A DNA stretch of 64,000 nucleotides from Nonomuraea montanisoli (GTDB taxonomy: Bacteria > Actinomycetota > Actinomycetes > Streptosporangiales > Streptosporangiaceae): NCBI RefSeq assembly GCF_013363975.1, contig NZ_JABWGN010000003.1:434001-498000 (forward strand), read 5' to 3'. The notes beneath the pieces were generated by a model, which saw only the letters and a list, made by a program, of their open reading frames with translations, searched no databases and was not told the origin of the DNA. Positions within the stretch are counted from its first letter, which is position 1; each line of letters starts with the position of its first letter. The position numbers were made by a program, and so were the translations under genes. Below are positions 15,382 through 24,440 of this stretch, piece after piece.

Positions 15382-17820
15382 ATGGATGATCACCTGCTCG
15401 GCTGGCTGCGGACACTCGACGAAGACCGGCTCGGCCGCATTCTCGCGAACCGGCCCGACGCCATCGCCGCGCCCTGGCCGCGGCGGCTCGACACGCTCGC
15501 CCAGCGGCTGTGCAACGGCTTCGCCGTCATGGAGGCGCTGCGCGGCCTCCCGCTGCCGTGCCTGGAGCTCGCCCAGGCGTGCCTCGTGGTCCGCCGCCCC
15601 ACGCCCGAGCGGGTCGCGGAGTTCCTCGGTGTGCCGCTGCCCGAGCTGACGCCCTGGCTCGACCGGCTGCAGGACCACGCGCTGGCCTGGCCCGACGCCG
15701 AGGGCGCGATCCATCTGGCCGAGGCCGTCTCCCGCTGGTGGCCCACCCCGCTGGGGCTCGGCGAGCCGCTCGACCATTACCTCAACTCCTGGACCATCAG
15801 CCTCGACACCCTGCGCGCCCTGGCCCGCCGGCTCGGCCTGCCCCCCGGCGGCCCCAAGCGGGCCACGATCGCCCGGGTGAGCGAGACGCTCGCCGACCCG
15901 GCGCACGTGGCGGCGCTCCTGCGCCACGCCCCCGAGGGCACGCGCGAGCTGCTGGACGCGTTCGCCTGGAACGGCCCCGTCCGCGACGTCGACGGCCACC
16001 GGTTCGTCGTGCCGGGCACGCCCGAGAAGTGGTGCGCCGACCACGGCCTGCTCTACCGGCCGAGCTGGCACGTGGCCGAGATGCCGCGCGAGGTGGCGCT
16101 GTGCGTGCGCGGCCCCGGCCACCACCCGCCGTTCACGCCCGAACCGCCCGAGGTGGCCACCATCCCCATCGACCCCGAAGAGGTCGACCACCTGATGACG
16201 CTGGCCGCGCCGCACGTGGTGGAGCGGTGCGCGGCCCTGCTCGACAACATCTCCAAGACGCCGCTGCCGCTGCTCAAGACCGGCGGCGTGGGCGTGCGCG
16301 AGGTACGCCGCGTGGCCAAGGAGACCGGCTGCGACGAGGACGAGACCCGGCTGCTGCTGGAGATCTGCGCGGTGGCCCGGCTGCTGGCCTGGGACGAGCA
16401 GGCGGGCGGCATGGTGCCGACCGAGCGGTTCGACCGGTGGCGGCTCGACGAGGGCGCGGCGCGGCTGCGGGTGCTGCTGTCGGCGTGGTGGCGCATGGAG
16501 CGCTCGTCGCTGCGCCGCGTCGACGGCCGCTATGGCACCGTGCTCGGCGACGACCGGGCCGGGGCGGCCGTGGCCCGCATCCGCCGGGCGGTGCTGCCGG
16601 TGCTGGCGCACCTGCCGTCGGGCACCGCGTTCGCCGACCGCGCCGGCCTGGTGGCCGACGTCCACTGGCACGCCCCGCTGCTCGACCAGGAGCTGCTCGG
16701 CGAGTGCGCCACGGCGGCGCTGGAGGAGGCGCGGCTGCTCGGCCTGCTGGCCAACGACTCGCTCACCGACCTCGGCCGGGCCCTGGCCGGCCTGGCCGCG
16801 CAGGCGGGCGACGAGAACGACGAGGTCGTGCCCCTCGTCGAGCACGACCCGATCCTGGTGGAGGCGTCCACGCGGGCGCTGGCCAGCGTGCGCAGGAGCG
16901 CCCTGTTCGGCCCCGACCTGACCGCGGTGGTCACCGGGCCGCCCGCGGCCGAGCTGGCCGCGCTGCTCGACCGGGTGGCCGAGCGCGAGTCGCGCGGGGC
17001 GGCCTCGGTGTGGCGCTTCACGCCCGCGAGCGTGCGCGGCGCGCTCGACCACGGCCACGACGCCGACGAGCTGCTGGAGGAGCTGGCCGCGGTCGGCACG
17101 GTGCCGCAGCCGCTGGAGTACCTCGTGCGCGACGTGGCCCGCCGCCACGGCGAGGTGACCGTGACCACGGTCGGCTGCGTGGTGCAGGCGTCCGACCCGG
17201 CGCTGCTCGCCGAGATCGCCGCCAACCGGCGGCTGGCCCGGCTCGGGCTGCGGCTGCTGGCCCCCACGGTGCTGGTCGGCTCGGCCGACGCCGAGCGCAC
17301 CCTGGCCACGCTGCGCGACCACGGCTACGCCCCGGTGCCCGTCGCCGACACCGGTGAGATCACCATCCGCCGGATCCGCCCCGAGGAGCCGCCGGCGGGC
17401 GGCAAGCTGATCCTGCTGCCCGGTGGGCAGGTGGCCGAGCTGCCGGAACGGCCCGTCCCGCCGGGGGCCGCCGCGCTGGCCGGCCCCGACGGGTTCGCGC
17501 ACATCGTGGCCGACCCCGCGCCCGACCCGTACGAGCATGCCCGCCGGCTGCTCGCGACCGGCCAGAACGCCCAGCCGGCCGGTCGTACCTGGGCCGTCAT
17601 CGGGCGGATGGCGACCCGGCTGCCCACCGCGCAGCAGTCGCTGCTCGGCTTCGTGGTCGACCGGGGCGTGCGGGCCGGCATCACGCTGACCGGCGGCCTG
17701 ACCGCCACCATCAGCCATGGCGAGCTCAAGGGCGCCGCGCTCGACGCCTGGTGCGAGGAGGCGGGCGACTACCTCGAGTTCCCGCTGGGCGAGATCGTCG
17801 AGGTCAGGGGAGCTTACTAG
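15382..17820 (+). CDS. Helicase-associated domain protein (Helicase_C_3 type)
   Basis: An 812-residue actinobacterial protein starting MDDHLLGWLRTLDEDRLGRILANRPD and containing LEYLVRDVARRHGEVTVTTVGCVVQASDPALLAEIAANRRLARLGLRLLAPTVL, the XPB/Ssl2-like helicase-associated domain. I see no Walker A or DEAD box, so it is not itself a helicase. Homologues are often found near the XPB-type DNA-repair helicase, which is absent here. The middle is rich in winged-helix-like segments. It ends 17 bases inside the convergent siderophore-binding gene. Confidence 0.8.
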   Translation: MDDHLLGWLRTLDEDRLGRILANRPDAIAAPWPRRLDTLAQRLCNGFAVMEALRGLPLPCLELAQACLVVRRPTPERVAEFLGVPLPELTPWLDRLQDHALAWPDAEGAIHLAEAVSRWWPTPLGLGEPLDHYLNSWTISLDTLRALARRLGLPPGGPKRATIARVSETLADPAHVAALLRHAPEGTRELLDAFAWNGPVRDVDGHRFVVPGTPEKWCADHGLLYRPSWHVAEMPREVALCVRGPGHHPPFTPEPPEVATIPIDPEEVDHLMTLAAPHVVERCAALLDNISKTPLPLLKTGGVGVREVRRVAKETGCDEDETRLLLEICAVARLLAWDEQAGGMVPTERFDRWRLDEGAARLRVLLSAWWRMERSSLRRVDGRYGTVLGDDRAGAAVARIRRAVLPVLAHLPSGTAFADRAGLVADVHWHAPLLDQELLGECATAALEEARLLGLLANDSLTDLGRALAGLAAQAGDENDEVVPLVEHDPILVEASTRALASVRRSALFGPDLTAVVTGPPAAELAALLDRVAERESRGAASVWRFTPASVRGALDHGHDADELLEELAAVGTVPQPLEYLVRDVARRHGEVTVTTVGCVVQASDPALLAEIAANRRLARLGLRLLAPTVLVGSADAERTLATLRDHGYAPVPVADTGEITIRRIRPEEPPAGGKLILLPGGQVAELPERPVPPGAAALAGPDGFAHIVADPAPDPYEHARRLLATGQNAQPAGRTWAVIGRMATRLPTAQQSLLGFVVDRGVRAGITLTGGLTATISHGELKGAALDAWCEEAGDYLEFPLGEIVEVRGAY

Positions 17821-18826
17821 CCTTCCTGAGGTCGGCCACGAGCGCCTCGACGAACGCCGCGTACCCCTGGTAGCTGAACGGCGTCTCGGCCCGCCACGGG
17901 TAGAGCTGCCCGGCCTTGACCGCGGGGAGCTTGGCGAAGGTCGGCTTCTTCATCATCTCCTCGGGCTTGAGCGCTTGCGTGCGGGTGTCGTACAGGATGA
18001 CGTCCGCGTCGTAGGTGTCGGCGTTCTCCCAGCTCAGCGTCTGGAAGAAGCCGCCCTCGTCCACCTTGGACGGCTTGACGACGTCGAGGCCGGCGGCGGT
18101 CAGGTGGACGATGTCGGGGTACTCCGGCGGGTTGACCACCCAGAACGCGTCGGCGCCGCCCGACACCATGAGGATCTTCAGGTCCTTGAACGCGGCCAGC
18201 TCCTTCGAGGCGGCCTCCAGGCGGGCCTTGGCCTCGGGCACCCCCCGCAGGTCGGCGCCGAGGGAGGTGGCCAGGGCCTCGTAGCGGCCGATCACCTCGG
18301 TGGCGCTCTTGCCGGTCAGCATGATGCCGGCGGTGGGGGCCACCTGCTCGATGGTGTCCTTGGACTTCTCCGGGACGTACCAGAGGGTGTCCTTCACGTA
18401 CATGTTGCTGACCAGCAGGTCGGGCTGCAGGGCGATGTACTGCTCGACGTTGAACTCGTCCCACACGTTGCCGAGGCCCGTGACCTTGGTGATGTCGACG
18501 TTGCCCGCCTGCGGGTCCTTGCCGCCGTCCTTGAGCTTGTGCGGGCCGAACACCGCCACCGGCCGCACCCCGAAGTCCCACAGCGCGGCGGCCGAGCCGA
18601 CCTGGGCCACGACGCGCGCCGGACGGCTCGGGCGCTCCAGCTTGCGGCCGCGGTCGTCGGTGAACGTCCACGGGCCGCCGCCGGCGGATCCGCTCGGGGC
18701 GGGCGATCCGCCCGCCGTCGTGCTCTCCGTCCCGGTGCCTGACCCGCACGCCGCCAAGGTCAGCGACGCCGCCAGGCCCGCGGCCGCGGCGAGGAAGCCC
18801 CTGCGGGCCAGTACCGGTTCGGACAT
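17804..18826 (-). CDS. Iron-siderophore ABC transporter substrate-binding lipoprotein
   Basis: A 340-residue periplasmic-binding protein. The N-terminus ARRGFLAAAAGLAASLTLAACG combines a twin-arginine signal with a lipobox ending in Cys, so it is probably a Tat-exported lipoprotein. The mature part shows FTDDRGRKLERPSRPARVVAQVGSAAALWDFG and DEFNVEQYIALQPDLLVSN, typical of FepB/FecB-like siderophore binders. The ATG at 18826 (MSEPVLARRG) is preferred, with AGGAG 6 bases upstream; the ATG at 18832 is too close to it. It is divergent from two permeases and an ATPase, with two iron boxes between. Confidence 0.87.
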   Translation of the reverse strand: MSEPVLARRGFLAAAAGLAASLTLAACGSGTGTESTTAGGSPAPSGSAGGGPWTFTDDRGRKLERPSRPARVVAQVGSAAALWDFGVRPVAVFGPHKLKDGGKDPQAGNVDITKVTGLGNVWDEFNVEQYIALQPDLLVSNMYVKDTLWYVPEKSKDTIEQVAPTAGIMLTGKSATEVIGRYEALATSLGADLRGVPEAKARLEAASKELAAFKDLKILMVSGGADAFWVVNPPEYPDIVHLTAAGLDVVKPSKVDEGGFFQTLSWENADTYDADVILYDTRTQALKPEEMMKKPTFAKLPAVKAGQLYPWRAETPFSYQGYAAFVEALVADLRKASKLP

Positions 18827-18836
18827 TTCCATCTCC

Positions 18837-18855
18837 TGAGGTTAGGCTTGCCTTG
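18837..18855. promoter_or_regulatory. Iron box 1 (DmdR/IdeR-type operator)
   Basis: TGAGGTTAGGCTTGCCTTG matches 16 of 19 positions of TWAGGTWAGSCTWACCTWA. It overlaps the promoter region of the siderophore-binding protein gene, 11 bases upstream of its start. An iron-loaded DtxR-family repressor is expected to bind it. Confidence 0.75.
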
Positions 18856-18866
18856 GTCGATCGTTA

Positions 18867-18885
18867 TGAGATTAGCCTTACCTTA
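18867..18885. promoter_or_regulatory. Iron box 2 (DmdR/IdeR-type operator)
   Basis: The minus strand reads TAAGGTAAGGCTAATCTCA, 17 of 19 matches to TWAGGTWAGSCTWACCTWA. It begins exactly 30 bp after box 1, about three helical turns, and both boxes read as direct repeats (TGAG.TTAG.CTT.CCTT). It probably controls the divergent permease operon. Confidence 0.75.
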
Positions 18886-18911
18886 GTTTGACCGCGACGA
18901 GAGGGGGGCGG

Positions 18912-20012
18912 GTGCGCCCGGCCAAGCAGATCGAGCCACCGACCGGGACGGCCCGCCCGCACGACGCGGACGCCGCGGCAGGCGTAGGTGCGGGCGACGG
19001 GGGGACGGGGCGGCGGCGGACGGCCCTCCTGACCGGCGGGCTGATGGCCGCGTTCGGCGTGCTGGTGCTCGTCGCGCTGGCCAGCGTGGCGCTGGGCGCC
19101 CGGTCCGTGCCGCTCTCGACGGTGATCGACGCCTTCCTCGCGCCCGACGCCTCCAGCGACCACACCGTGATCCGCGAGCTGCGGGTCCCCCGCACGCTGC
19201 TGGGCATCGGCGTGGGCGCCGCGCTCGGCCTGGCCGGGGCCGTCATGCAGAGCCTCACCCGCAACCCGCTGGCCGACCCCGGCCTGCTCGGGATCAACGA
19301 GGGCGCGGCCCTGGGCGTGACCGTGGCGCTCGCGCTGCTCGGGGTGTCCGATCCGGCGGTGTACGTGTGGTTCGCGTTCGCGGGCGCGGCCGTGGCCTCC
19401 GTGCTCGTCTACGCGCTGGGCTCGGCGGGCCGGTCGGGCTCGGCCCCGGTGCGGCTGGCGCTGGCGGGCGTGGCCGTGGGCATGGCGCTCACGGCCGCGT
19501 GCTCGGCGCTGCTGCGCATCGACTCCCGGACGTTCGACCGGATGAGGTTCTGGCTGACCGGGTCGCTGGCCGGGCAGGACGCGGGCACGCTGACGCGGCT
19601 GGCGCCGTTCATGGTGGCCGGCGTCGTCCTCGGGCTGACGCTGGCGCGGCCGCTCAACATGCTGGCGCTCGGCGACGACGCCGGCCGGGCGCTGGGCGTG
19701 GCCGTCGGCCGCACCCGGGTGCTCGCCGGGCTGGCCGTCACGCTGCTGTGCGGGTCGGCGACCGCGGCGGCCGGGCCGCTGTGGTTCGTGGGCCTCGCGG
19801 TGCCGCACGCCGTGCGCGCGCTCGTGGGCGGCGACCAGCGGTGGGTGCTGCCGTACACGGTGGTCGTCGCGCCGGCGCTGCTGCTGGCGGCCGACGTGGT
19901 CGGGCGGCTCGTCGCCCGGCCCGGCGAGGTGCAGGTGGGGATCATGTGCGCGCTGCTGGGCGCCCCGGTGTTCATGCTGATGGCCCGGCGCAGGAGGCTC
20001 GCCGCCCTGTGA
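18912..20012 (+). CDS. Iron-siderophore ABC transporter permease (FecCD family), first subunit
   Basis: A 366-residue polytopic membrane protein with FecCD signatures: GARSVPLSTV, RELRVPRTLLGIGVGAALGLAGAVMQSLTRNPLADPGLLG, LAGVAVGMALTA, AAAGPLWFVGLAVPHAVRALVGG and GEVQVGIMCALLGAPVFMLM. About nine or ten membrane spans follow a 45-residue polar leader. The GTG at 18912 has GAGAGGGG upstream; a TTG at 18888 is less likely because it abuts iron box 2. It pairs with the next permease to form the channel. Confidence 0.88.
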   Translation: MRPAKQIEPPTGTARPHDADAAAGVGAGDGGTGRRRTALLTGGLMAAFGVLVLVALASVALGARSVPLSTVIDAFLAPDASSDHTVIRELRVPRTLLGIGVGAALGLAGAVMQSLTRNPLADPGLLGINEGAALGVTVALALLGVSDPAVYVWFAFAGAAVASVLVYALGSAGRSGSAPVRLALAGVAVGMALTAACSALLRIDSRTFDRMRFWLTGSLAGQDAGTLTRLAPFMVAGVVLGLTLARPLNMLALGDDAGRALGVAVGRTRVLAGLAVTLLCGSATAAAGPLWFVGLAVPHAVRALVGGDQRWVLPYTVVVAPALLLAADVVGRLVARPGEVQVGIMCALLGAPVFMLMARRRRLAAL

Positions 20013-20061
20013 CCCCGCGTTCAGACAGTTCCCCCGTACGATCCCGCGCAGGAGACCTTCC

Positions 20062-21117
20062 GTGACCCTGTCCTCCTCTCCCGGGTCCTCCTCTCCCGCC
20101 CGGCCCCGGCGGGCGGTGCGCCTCGGGTCCTGGTCGGTACGGCCGGCCCCCCGCGCGCCGGCGGTGTGCCTCGGGCTCGCCGTCACCGGGTTCGTGGTGG
20201 CCGTGCTGGCGATCTCCACCGGCGAGTTCACCGTTCCCGTGCCGGACGTGCTGCACGCGCTGTTCGGGCAGGGCACACCGGTCGCCGAGCTCATCGTGGG
20301 CAAGCTGCGCGCCCCGCGGGTCGTCACCGGCCTGCTGGTCGGCGCGGCGTTCGGGGTGAGCGGCGCGATCTTCCAGAGCCTCACCCGCAACCCCCTCGGC
20401 AGCCCCGACTTCATCGGGTTCACGGCGGGCGCCTCGACGGGCGGCATCCTCGCCGTCGTCTCCGGCGGCACGGCCGTGCACGTCGCGGGCGGCGCGCTGG
20501 CCGGCTGCGTGGCGACGGCCCTGCTGGTGTACGGGCTGGCCTTCCGGCGCGGGGTGCGGGGCTACCGGCTCGTGCTCGTCGGCATCGGCGCGAACGCGCT
20601 GCTCGTCGCGGTGAACTCGTACCTGCTGACCCGGGCGAACATCAACGACGCCGCCACCGCCGGCGCCTGGCTCACCGGCAGCCTGAGCGGGCGCGGCTGG
20701 GACCACGCGATCCCGGTCGGCGTGGCCGTCGCCGTGCTGCTGCCGGTCTGCGCGTACGTGTCGCGGCCGATGCGCATGATCGAGATGGGCGACGACGCGG
20801 CCCGCGCCATGGGGATCAACGTGGAGGGCGTGCGGGCGGCGGCCGTCGTCGCCGGGGTGCTGCTGTGCGGCGTGGCCACCGCCGCCGCCGGCCCCGTCGT
20901 CTTCGTGGCGCTGGCCGCGCCGCAGCTCGCCCGGCGGCTGGCCCGCTCCCCCGGCGTCAGCATGACGACCGCGGCGCTCACGGGCGCCGTCCTCCTGACG
21001 GCCGCCGACCTGGCCGGGCAACGGGTGTTCGCGCCCGTCCAGCTTCCCGTCGGGGTGCTCACCGCCGCGATCGGCGGCGTCTACCTCGCCCTCCTCCTGC
21101 GAAAGGACCGTCACTGA
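20062..21117 (+). CDS. Iron-siderophore ABC transporter permease (FecCD family), second subunit
   Basis: A 351-residue FecCD permease with VGKLRAPRVVTGLLVGAAFGVSGAIFQSLTRNPLGSPDFIGFTAGASTGGI, GIGANALLVAVNSYLL, WLTGSLSGRGWD and LPVGVLTAAIGGVYLALLLRKDR. It is the usual partner of the preceding permease. The GTG start at 20062 has AGGAG 8 bases upstream. Its stop overlaps the ATPase start by one base (TGATG). Confidence 0.88.
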   Translation: MTLSSSPGSSSPARPRRAVRLGSWSVRPAPRAPAVCLGLAVTGFVVAVLAISTGEFTVPVPDVLHALFGQGTPVAELIVGKLRAPRVVTGLLVGAAFGVSGAIFQSLTRNPLGSPDFIGFTAGASTGGILAVVSGGTAVHVAGGALAGCVATALLVYGLAFRRGVRGYRLVLVGIGANALLVAVNSYLLTRANINDAATAGAWLTGSLSGRGWDHAIPVGVAVAVLLPVCAYVSRPMRMIEMGDDAARAMGINVEGVRAAAVVAGVLLCGVATAAAGPVVFVALAAPQLARRLARSPGVSMTTAALTGAVLLTAADLAGQRVFAPVQLPVGVLTAAIGGVYLALLLRKDRH

Positions 21118-21944
21118 TGCCCGAGTCCGCCGCCCGGCTGTCGGGATCCGGCCTGACGCTCGCCTACGACCAGCGGGTGGTCGCCGAGGACCTGGACGTG
21201 ACGATCCCCGACGAGTCGTTCACCGTGATCATCGGGCCGAACGCCTGCGGCAAGTCCACGCTCCTGCGCGCCCTCGCCCGCATGCTCAAGCCGCGCGAGG
21301 GCGTCGTCCACCTCGACGGCAGCGTGATCACCTCGCTGCCGTCCAAGGAGGTGGCCCGCAGGCTCGGCCTGCTGCCCCAGACCTCGATCGTGCCCGACGG
21401 CATCACGGTGGCCGACCTGGTGGCCCGCGGCCGCTACCCGCACCAGCGGCTGATGCGGCAGTGGTCGCGGGCGGACGAGGCCGCGGTGGCCGGGGCGATG
21501 CGCGCCACCGACGTGGCGGAGCTGGCCGAGCGGATCGTGGACGAGCTGTCGGGCGGTCAGCGGCAGAGGGTGTGGCTGGCCATGGCGCTGGCCCAGGAGA
21601 CGCCGATCCTGCTGCTGGACGAGCCGACGACGTTCCTCGACATCTCGCACCAGATCGAGGTGCTGGACCTGTGCGCCGACCTGCACGAGGCGGGTCGCAC
21701 GATGGTCGCCGTGCTGCACGACCTCAACCAGGCGTGCCGCTACGCCACGCACCTCGTCGTCATGCGCGGCGGCCGGATCGTCGCCGAGGGCGACCCGTCG
21801 GCGATCGTGACGCCCGAGCTGGTGGAGCGGGTGTTCGACCTGCGCTGCGAGATCATCGCCGATCCGCAGACCGGCACCCCGCTCGTCATCCCGGAGGCCC
21901 GCCGCCGCGCCTGCGCCCCGGCCGCCCTCGTGGAGGGCTCCTAG
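21117..21944 (+). CDS. Iron-siderophore ABC transporter ATP-binding protein
   Basis: A 275-residue FepC/FecE-like ATPase. Walker A is GPNACGKST (a Cys replaces the usual Gly), the Q-loop is in LGLLPQTSIVPDGITV, the signature is LSGGQRQRVWLAMALAQ, Walker B is ILLLDEPTTFLD and the switch His is in VAVLHDLNQACRYATHLVVMRGG. It energises the two FecCD permeases encoded just upstream and is probably controlled by the iron box before that operon. The 3' end overlaps the convergent peptidase gene by 4 bp. Confidence 0.9.
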   Translation: MPESAARLSGSGLTLAYDQRVVAEDLDVTIPDESFTVIIGPNACGKSTLLRALARMLKPREGVVHLDGSVITSLPSKEVARRLGLLPQTSIVPDGITVADLVARGRYPHQRLMRQWSRADEAAVAGAMRATDVAELAERIVDELSGGQRQRVWLAMALAQETPILLLDEPTTFLDISHQIEVLDLCADLHEAGRTMVAVLHDLNQACRYATHLVVMRGGRIVAEGDPSAIVTPELVERVFDLRCEIIADPQTGTPLVIPEARRRACAPAALVEGS

Positions 21945-23194
21945 CGGACGCCGCAGAGGCGGACGGCGAGCAGGGCGAGGGCGCGGGTCACCTCGCGCAG
22001 CTCCGCCAGCTCCACCTGCTCCCTCGGGGCGTGCGCGAACCGCACGTCGCCCGGCCCGTAGTGCAGCGACGGGATGCCGCCCGCCGCGTACAGCCGCAGG
22101 TCACTCCCGTACGGCGCGGCGGCCTCGCGCGGCCAGGCGCCCGAGACGTCGGCGACCGCCCGGTTCACCTCTCCCAGCAGCGGATGCCCCTCGGGCAGCC
22201 GCCCGCTGGCGAACTGGCCGCCCGGCCACGTCAGCACCGGCGGGTTGTCCCGCAGCCAGGGGCTCGCCGCCCCGTGCACCGCCTCCTCCAGCGCGGCGCG
22301 CGCGTCGGCGGGGTCCTCGTCGAGCCGGACGCCCAGCCGTCCCTCGGCGACCAGCAGGTCGGGCACCGTGCTCGCCCAGTCGCCGGCCCGCACGGTGCCG
22401 ATCTCGATCGGGTACGGCAGCGCGTTGTCGCCGTACAGCGGCGGCACGTCGCGGTTGCGCTCCTCCTCCAGCCGCCGCAGCGCCTCGAACACCGGCCAGA
22501 ACACCTCGACGGCGCTGACCCCCTCGGTCCGGGTGGCGCCGTGGGCCGCGCGGCCGGGGACCTCCAGCCGGAAGGTCAGCGCGCCCGCGTTGGCCGTGAT
22601 GACGGTGCCGCTGGTCGGCTCGGTGAGGACGGCCGCCTCGGCGGTGTGGCCCCGGGCCAGCGTGGCGAACGCGCCGAGCCCGCCGTCCTCCTCGCTCATC
22701 ACGCAGTGGACGGCCAGCGGCCGGGCCAGGCGCACCCCGGCGGCGCGCAGGGCGCGGACGACGGCGATGTTGGCGACCAGGCCGGCCTTCATGTCGCAGG
22801 CCCCCCGGCCGTGGAGGGTGTCGCCCACGATGCGCGCGGCGAACGGGTCGCTGCCCTCCCACTTGGCCAGGTCACCGGTCGGCACGACGTCGACGTGGCC
22901 CTGCAGCGCCAGCGCGGGCACGCCCTCGCCGCCGATGACGCCGACCACGCCGTACGCCTCCGTGCGGGGCGCCTCGGTGCCGGGGAAGTCCTCGCGGGCC
23001 CGCAGCCCGTCGATGTCGATCTTCCACACGTCGACGTCGAGCCCGGCCTCGACGAGCAGCCCGGCGACGTGGTGCTGGAGCTCCGACTCGGCGTCGGTGC
23101 CCGTGACGCTGGGCACCCTGACCGTCTCGGCCAGCAGGCTCACGGTGCCGGGGTCGTCGACGGCGTCCAGGACCCGGGCTTCCACCTCGCGCAT
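21941..23194 (-). CDS. M20/ArgE/DapE family metallopeptidase (acetylornithine-deacetylase-like)
   Basis: A 417-residue zinc amidohydrolase. Metal ligands are visible in ALALQGHVDVVPTG (His, Asp), GRGACDMKAGLVANI (Asp), MSEEDGGLG (catalytic and metal Glu), TEPTSGTVITANAG, and a C-terminal His in GIPSLHYGPGDVRFAHAPREQVEL. The dimerisation domain contains the usual VPGRAAHGATRTEG. This subfamily deacylates N-acyl amino acids or succinyl-diaminopimelate. With no arginine or lysine genes nearby, the substrate remains open. Confidence 0.86.
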   Translation of the reverse strand: MREVEARVLDAVDDPGTVSLLAETVRVPSVTGTDAESELQHHVAGLLVEAGLDVDVWKIDIDGLRAREDFPGTEAPRTEAYGVVGVIGGEGVPALALQGHVDVVPTGDLAKWEGSDPFAARIVGDTLHGRGACDMKAGLVANIAVVRALRAAGVRLARPLAVHCVMSEEDGGLGAFATLARGHTAEAAVLTEPTSGTVITANAGALTFRLEVPGRAAHGATRTEGVSAVEVFWPVFEALRRLEEERNRDVPPLYGDNALPYPIEIGTVRAGDWASTVPDLLVAEGRLGVRLDEDPADARAALEEAVHGAASPWLRDNPPVLTWPGGQFASGRLPEGHPLLGEVNRAVADVSGAWPREAAAPYGSDLRLYAAGGIPSLHYGPGDVRFAHAPREQVELAELREVTRALALLAVRLCGVR

Positions 23195-23272
23195 GAGGCA
23201 ACCCTAGCCACGCCGCGCCCCCGCCATGAACCCGGTCCTGGCGTGGTGGCGATACAGGAGGGGAGGTGCGGG

Positions 23273-24391
23273 TTGCGTCGATGGCAGCGGGTCGCGGCGG
23301 GTGTCGTCACCGGGGTTCCGGGGGGCGTCCTGGCGGGGTGGGCGGCGGTGCGGTGGAGCGGGTTCGAGCCGGGCTGGCCGTGGGTCCCGGTGGTGGCGTT
23401 CACGCCGTACGCGGGGGGCGCGGCGGTGGTGCTGCTGCTGGCGGCGGGGCTGCTGCGGCTGCGGGCCCCGGCGGCGCTGGCCCTGGTGGCGGTCGTGGGG
23501 CTGGGCGCCGCCGTGCTGCCCAGGGCGTTACCGGATGGCGACGCGGGCGGTGCGAGGGTGCTGGCGCTGAGCACGGGACACCCTCGGGACGCGGGCGGGG
23601 CGGGGGCGGGTGCGCTGAGCACGGGACACCCTCGGGACGCGGGCGGGGCGGGGGCGGGTGCGCCGAGCACGGGACACCCTCGGGACGCCGGCGGGGCGGG
23701 GTTGCGGGTGCTGAGCGCGAACCTGCTCGTCGGCTCGGCCGACCCGGCGGCCCTCGTGGCGCTGGTGGACCGGCTGCGGCCCGACGTCCTGGCGCTCCAG
23801 GAGCTGACGCCCGCGGCGCAGGAGGGGCTGGAGCGGGCCGGGCTGAGCCGCGCGCTGCCGTACGTGGTCGCGCGTCCCGGTCCTGGGGCGGACGGGTCGG
23901 CGCTGTACGCGCGGCACCGGCTGACCCCGGCCGCGGGCCCGCCGCCGAGCACGTTCGAGCAGGTGGCCGGGGTGCTGGAGCTTCCGGGCGGCACGCGGGT
24001 GGAGGTGGTGTCCGTGCACCCGTGCGCCGTCCACGTCTCCGAGACCCGGCCGTGCTGGCGACAGGAGCTGGAGGCGCTCCCCCGCGCCGACGGGACCCTG
24101 CGGGTGCTGGCCGGGGACTTCAACGCGACCCTCGACCACCTGCCGCTGCGCCGCCTGCTGGCCTCCGGCTACCGGGACGCGGCCGACGCCGCCGGGCGCG
24201 GGCTCACGCCGACCTGGCCGGCGCGCGGGTGGCACGGCCTGCCCGGCGTGGCGATCGACCACGTGCTCGTGCCGGAGCGGGTGTCGGTGCGCGGGTACGG
24301 GGTGCAGGCGCCGGTGGGCAGCGACCACCGTCCCGTCCTCGCCGAGCTGGCCCTGCCCGCGTCGTGGCCGGCCGAGGCGGACGGATCATGA
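23273..24391 (+). CDS. Endonuclease/exonuclease/phosphatase (EEP) family membrane protein
   Basis: About 372 residues: three N-terminal membrane helices, a linker made of three 16-residue repeats, then an EEP catalytic domain. EEP motifs are VLSANLLVGSAD (Asn), LALQELTP (Glu), VSVHPC (His), VLAGDFNAT (Asp and Asn), GVAIDHVLV (Asp) and GSDHRPVLAEL (Asp-His), so the metal site looks intact. The substrate may be nucleic acid, a phosphoester or a lipid headgroup; the domain probably faces outside the cell. A TTG at 23273 with GGAGGGGAGG 6 bases upstream is the best start; in-frame GTGs lie at 23243 and 23246. Confidence 0.8.
   Translation: MRRWQRVAAGVVTGVPGGVLAGWAAVRWSGFEPGWPWVPVVAFTPYAGGAAVVLLLAAGLLRLRAPAALALVAVVGLGAAVLPRALPDGDAGGARVLALSTGHPRDAGGAGAGALSTGHPRDAGGAGAGAPSTGHPRDAGGAGLRVLSANLLVGSADPAALVALVDRLRPDVLALQELTPAAQEGLERAGLSRALPYVVARPGPGADGSALYARHRLTPAAGPPPSTFEQVAGVLELPGGTRVEVVSVHPCAVHVSETRPCWRQELEALPRADGTLRVLAGDFNATLDHLPLRRLLASGYRDAADAAGRGLTPTWPARGWHGLPGVAIDHVLVPERVSVRGYGVQAPVGSDHRPVLAELALPASWPAEADGS
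23564..23704 (+). repeat. 48-bp tandem repeat, three copies, inside the EEP gene
   Basis: Units begin at about 23564, 23612 and 23660. Copies 1 and 2 are nearly identical and copy 3 is partial with a few changes. Each keeps frame and encodes ALSTGHPRDAGGAGAG or a close variant, placed exactly between the membrane part and the catalytic domain. Confidence 0.9.
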
Positions 24392-24440
24392 AAGCGCTGG
24401 TCGGGCGCGACGTCCTCCCGGCGGATCGTAAACTTGGCCC

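Noticed and set aside
15334..17718. Long minus-strand open frame (794 codons) opposite the helicase-associated gene, and similar long antisense frames elsewhere, such as 22101-22862 and 31228-33363
   Set aside because: They are by-products of third-position GC bias; their translations are Arg/Gly/Pro/His-rich without family motifs, while the opposite strand encodes recognisable proteins.
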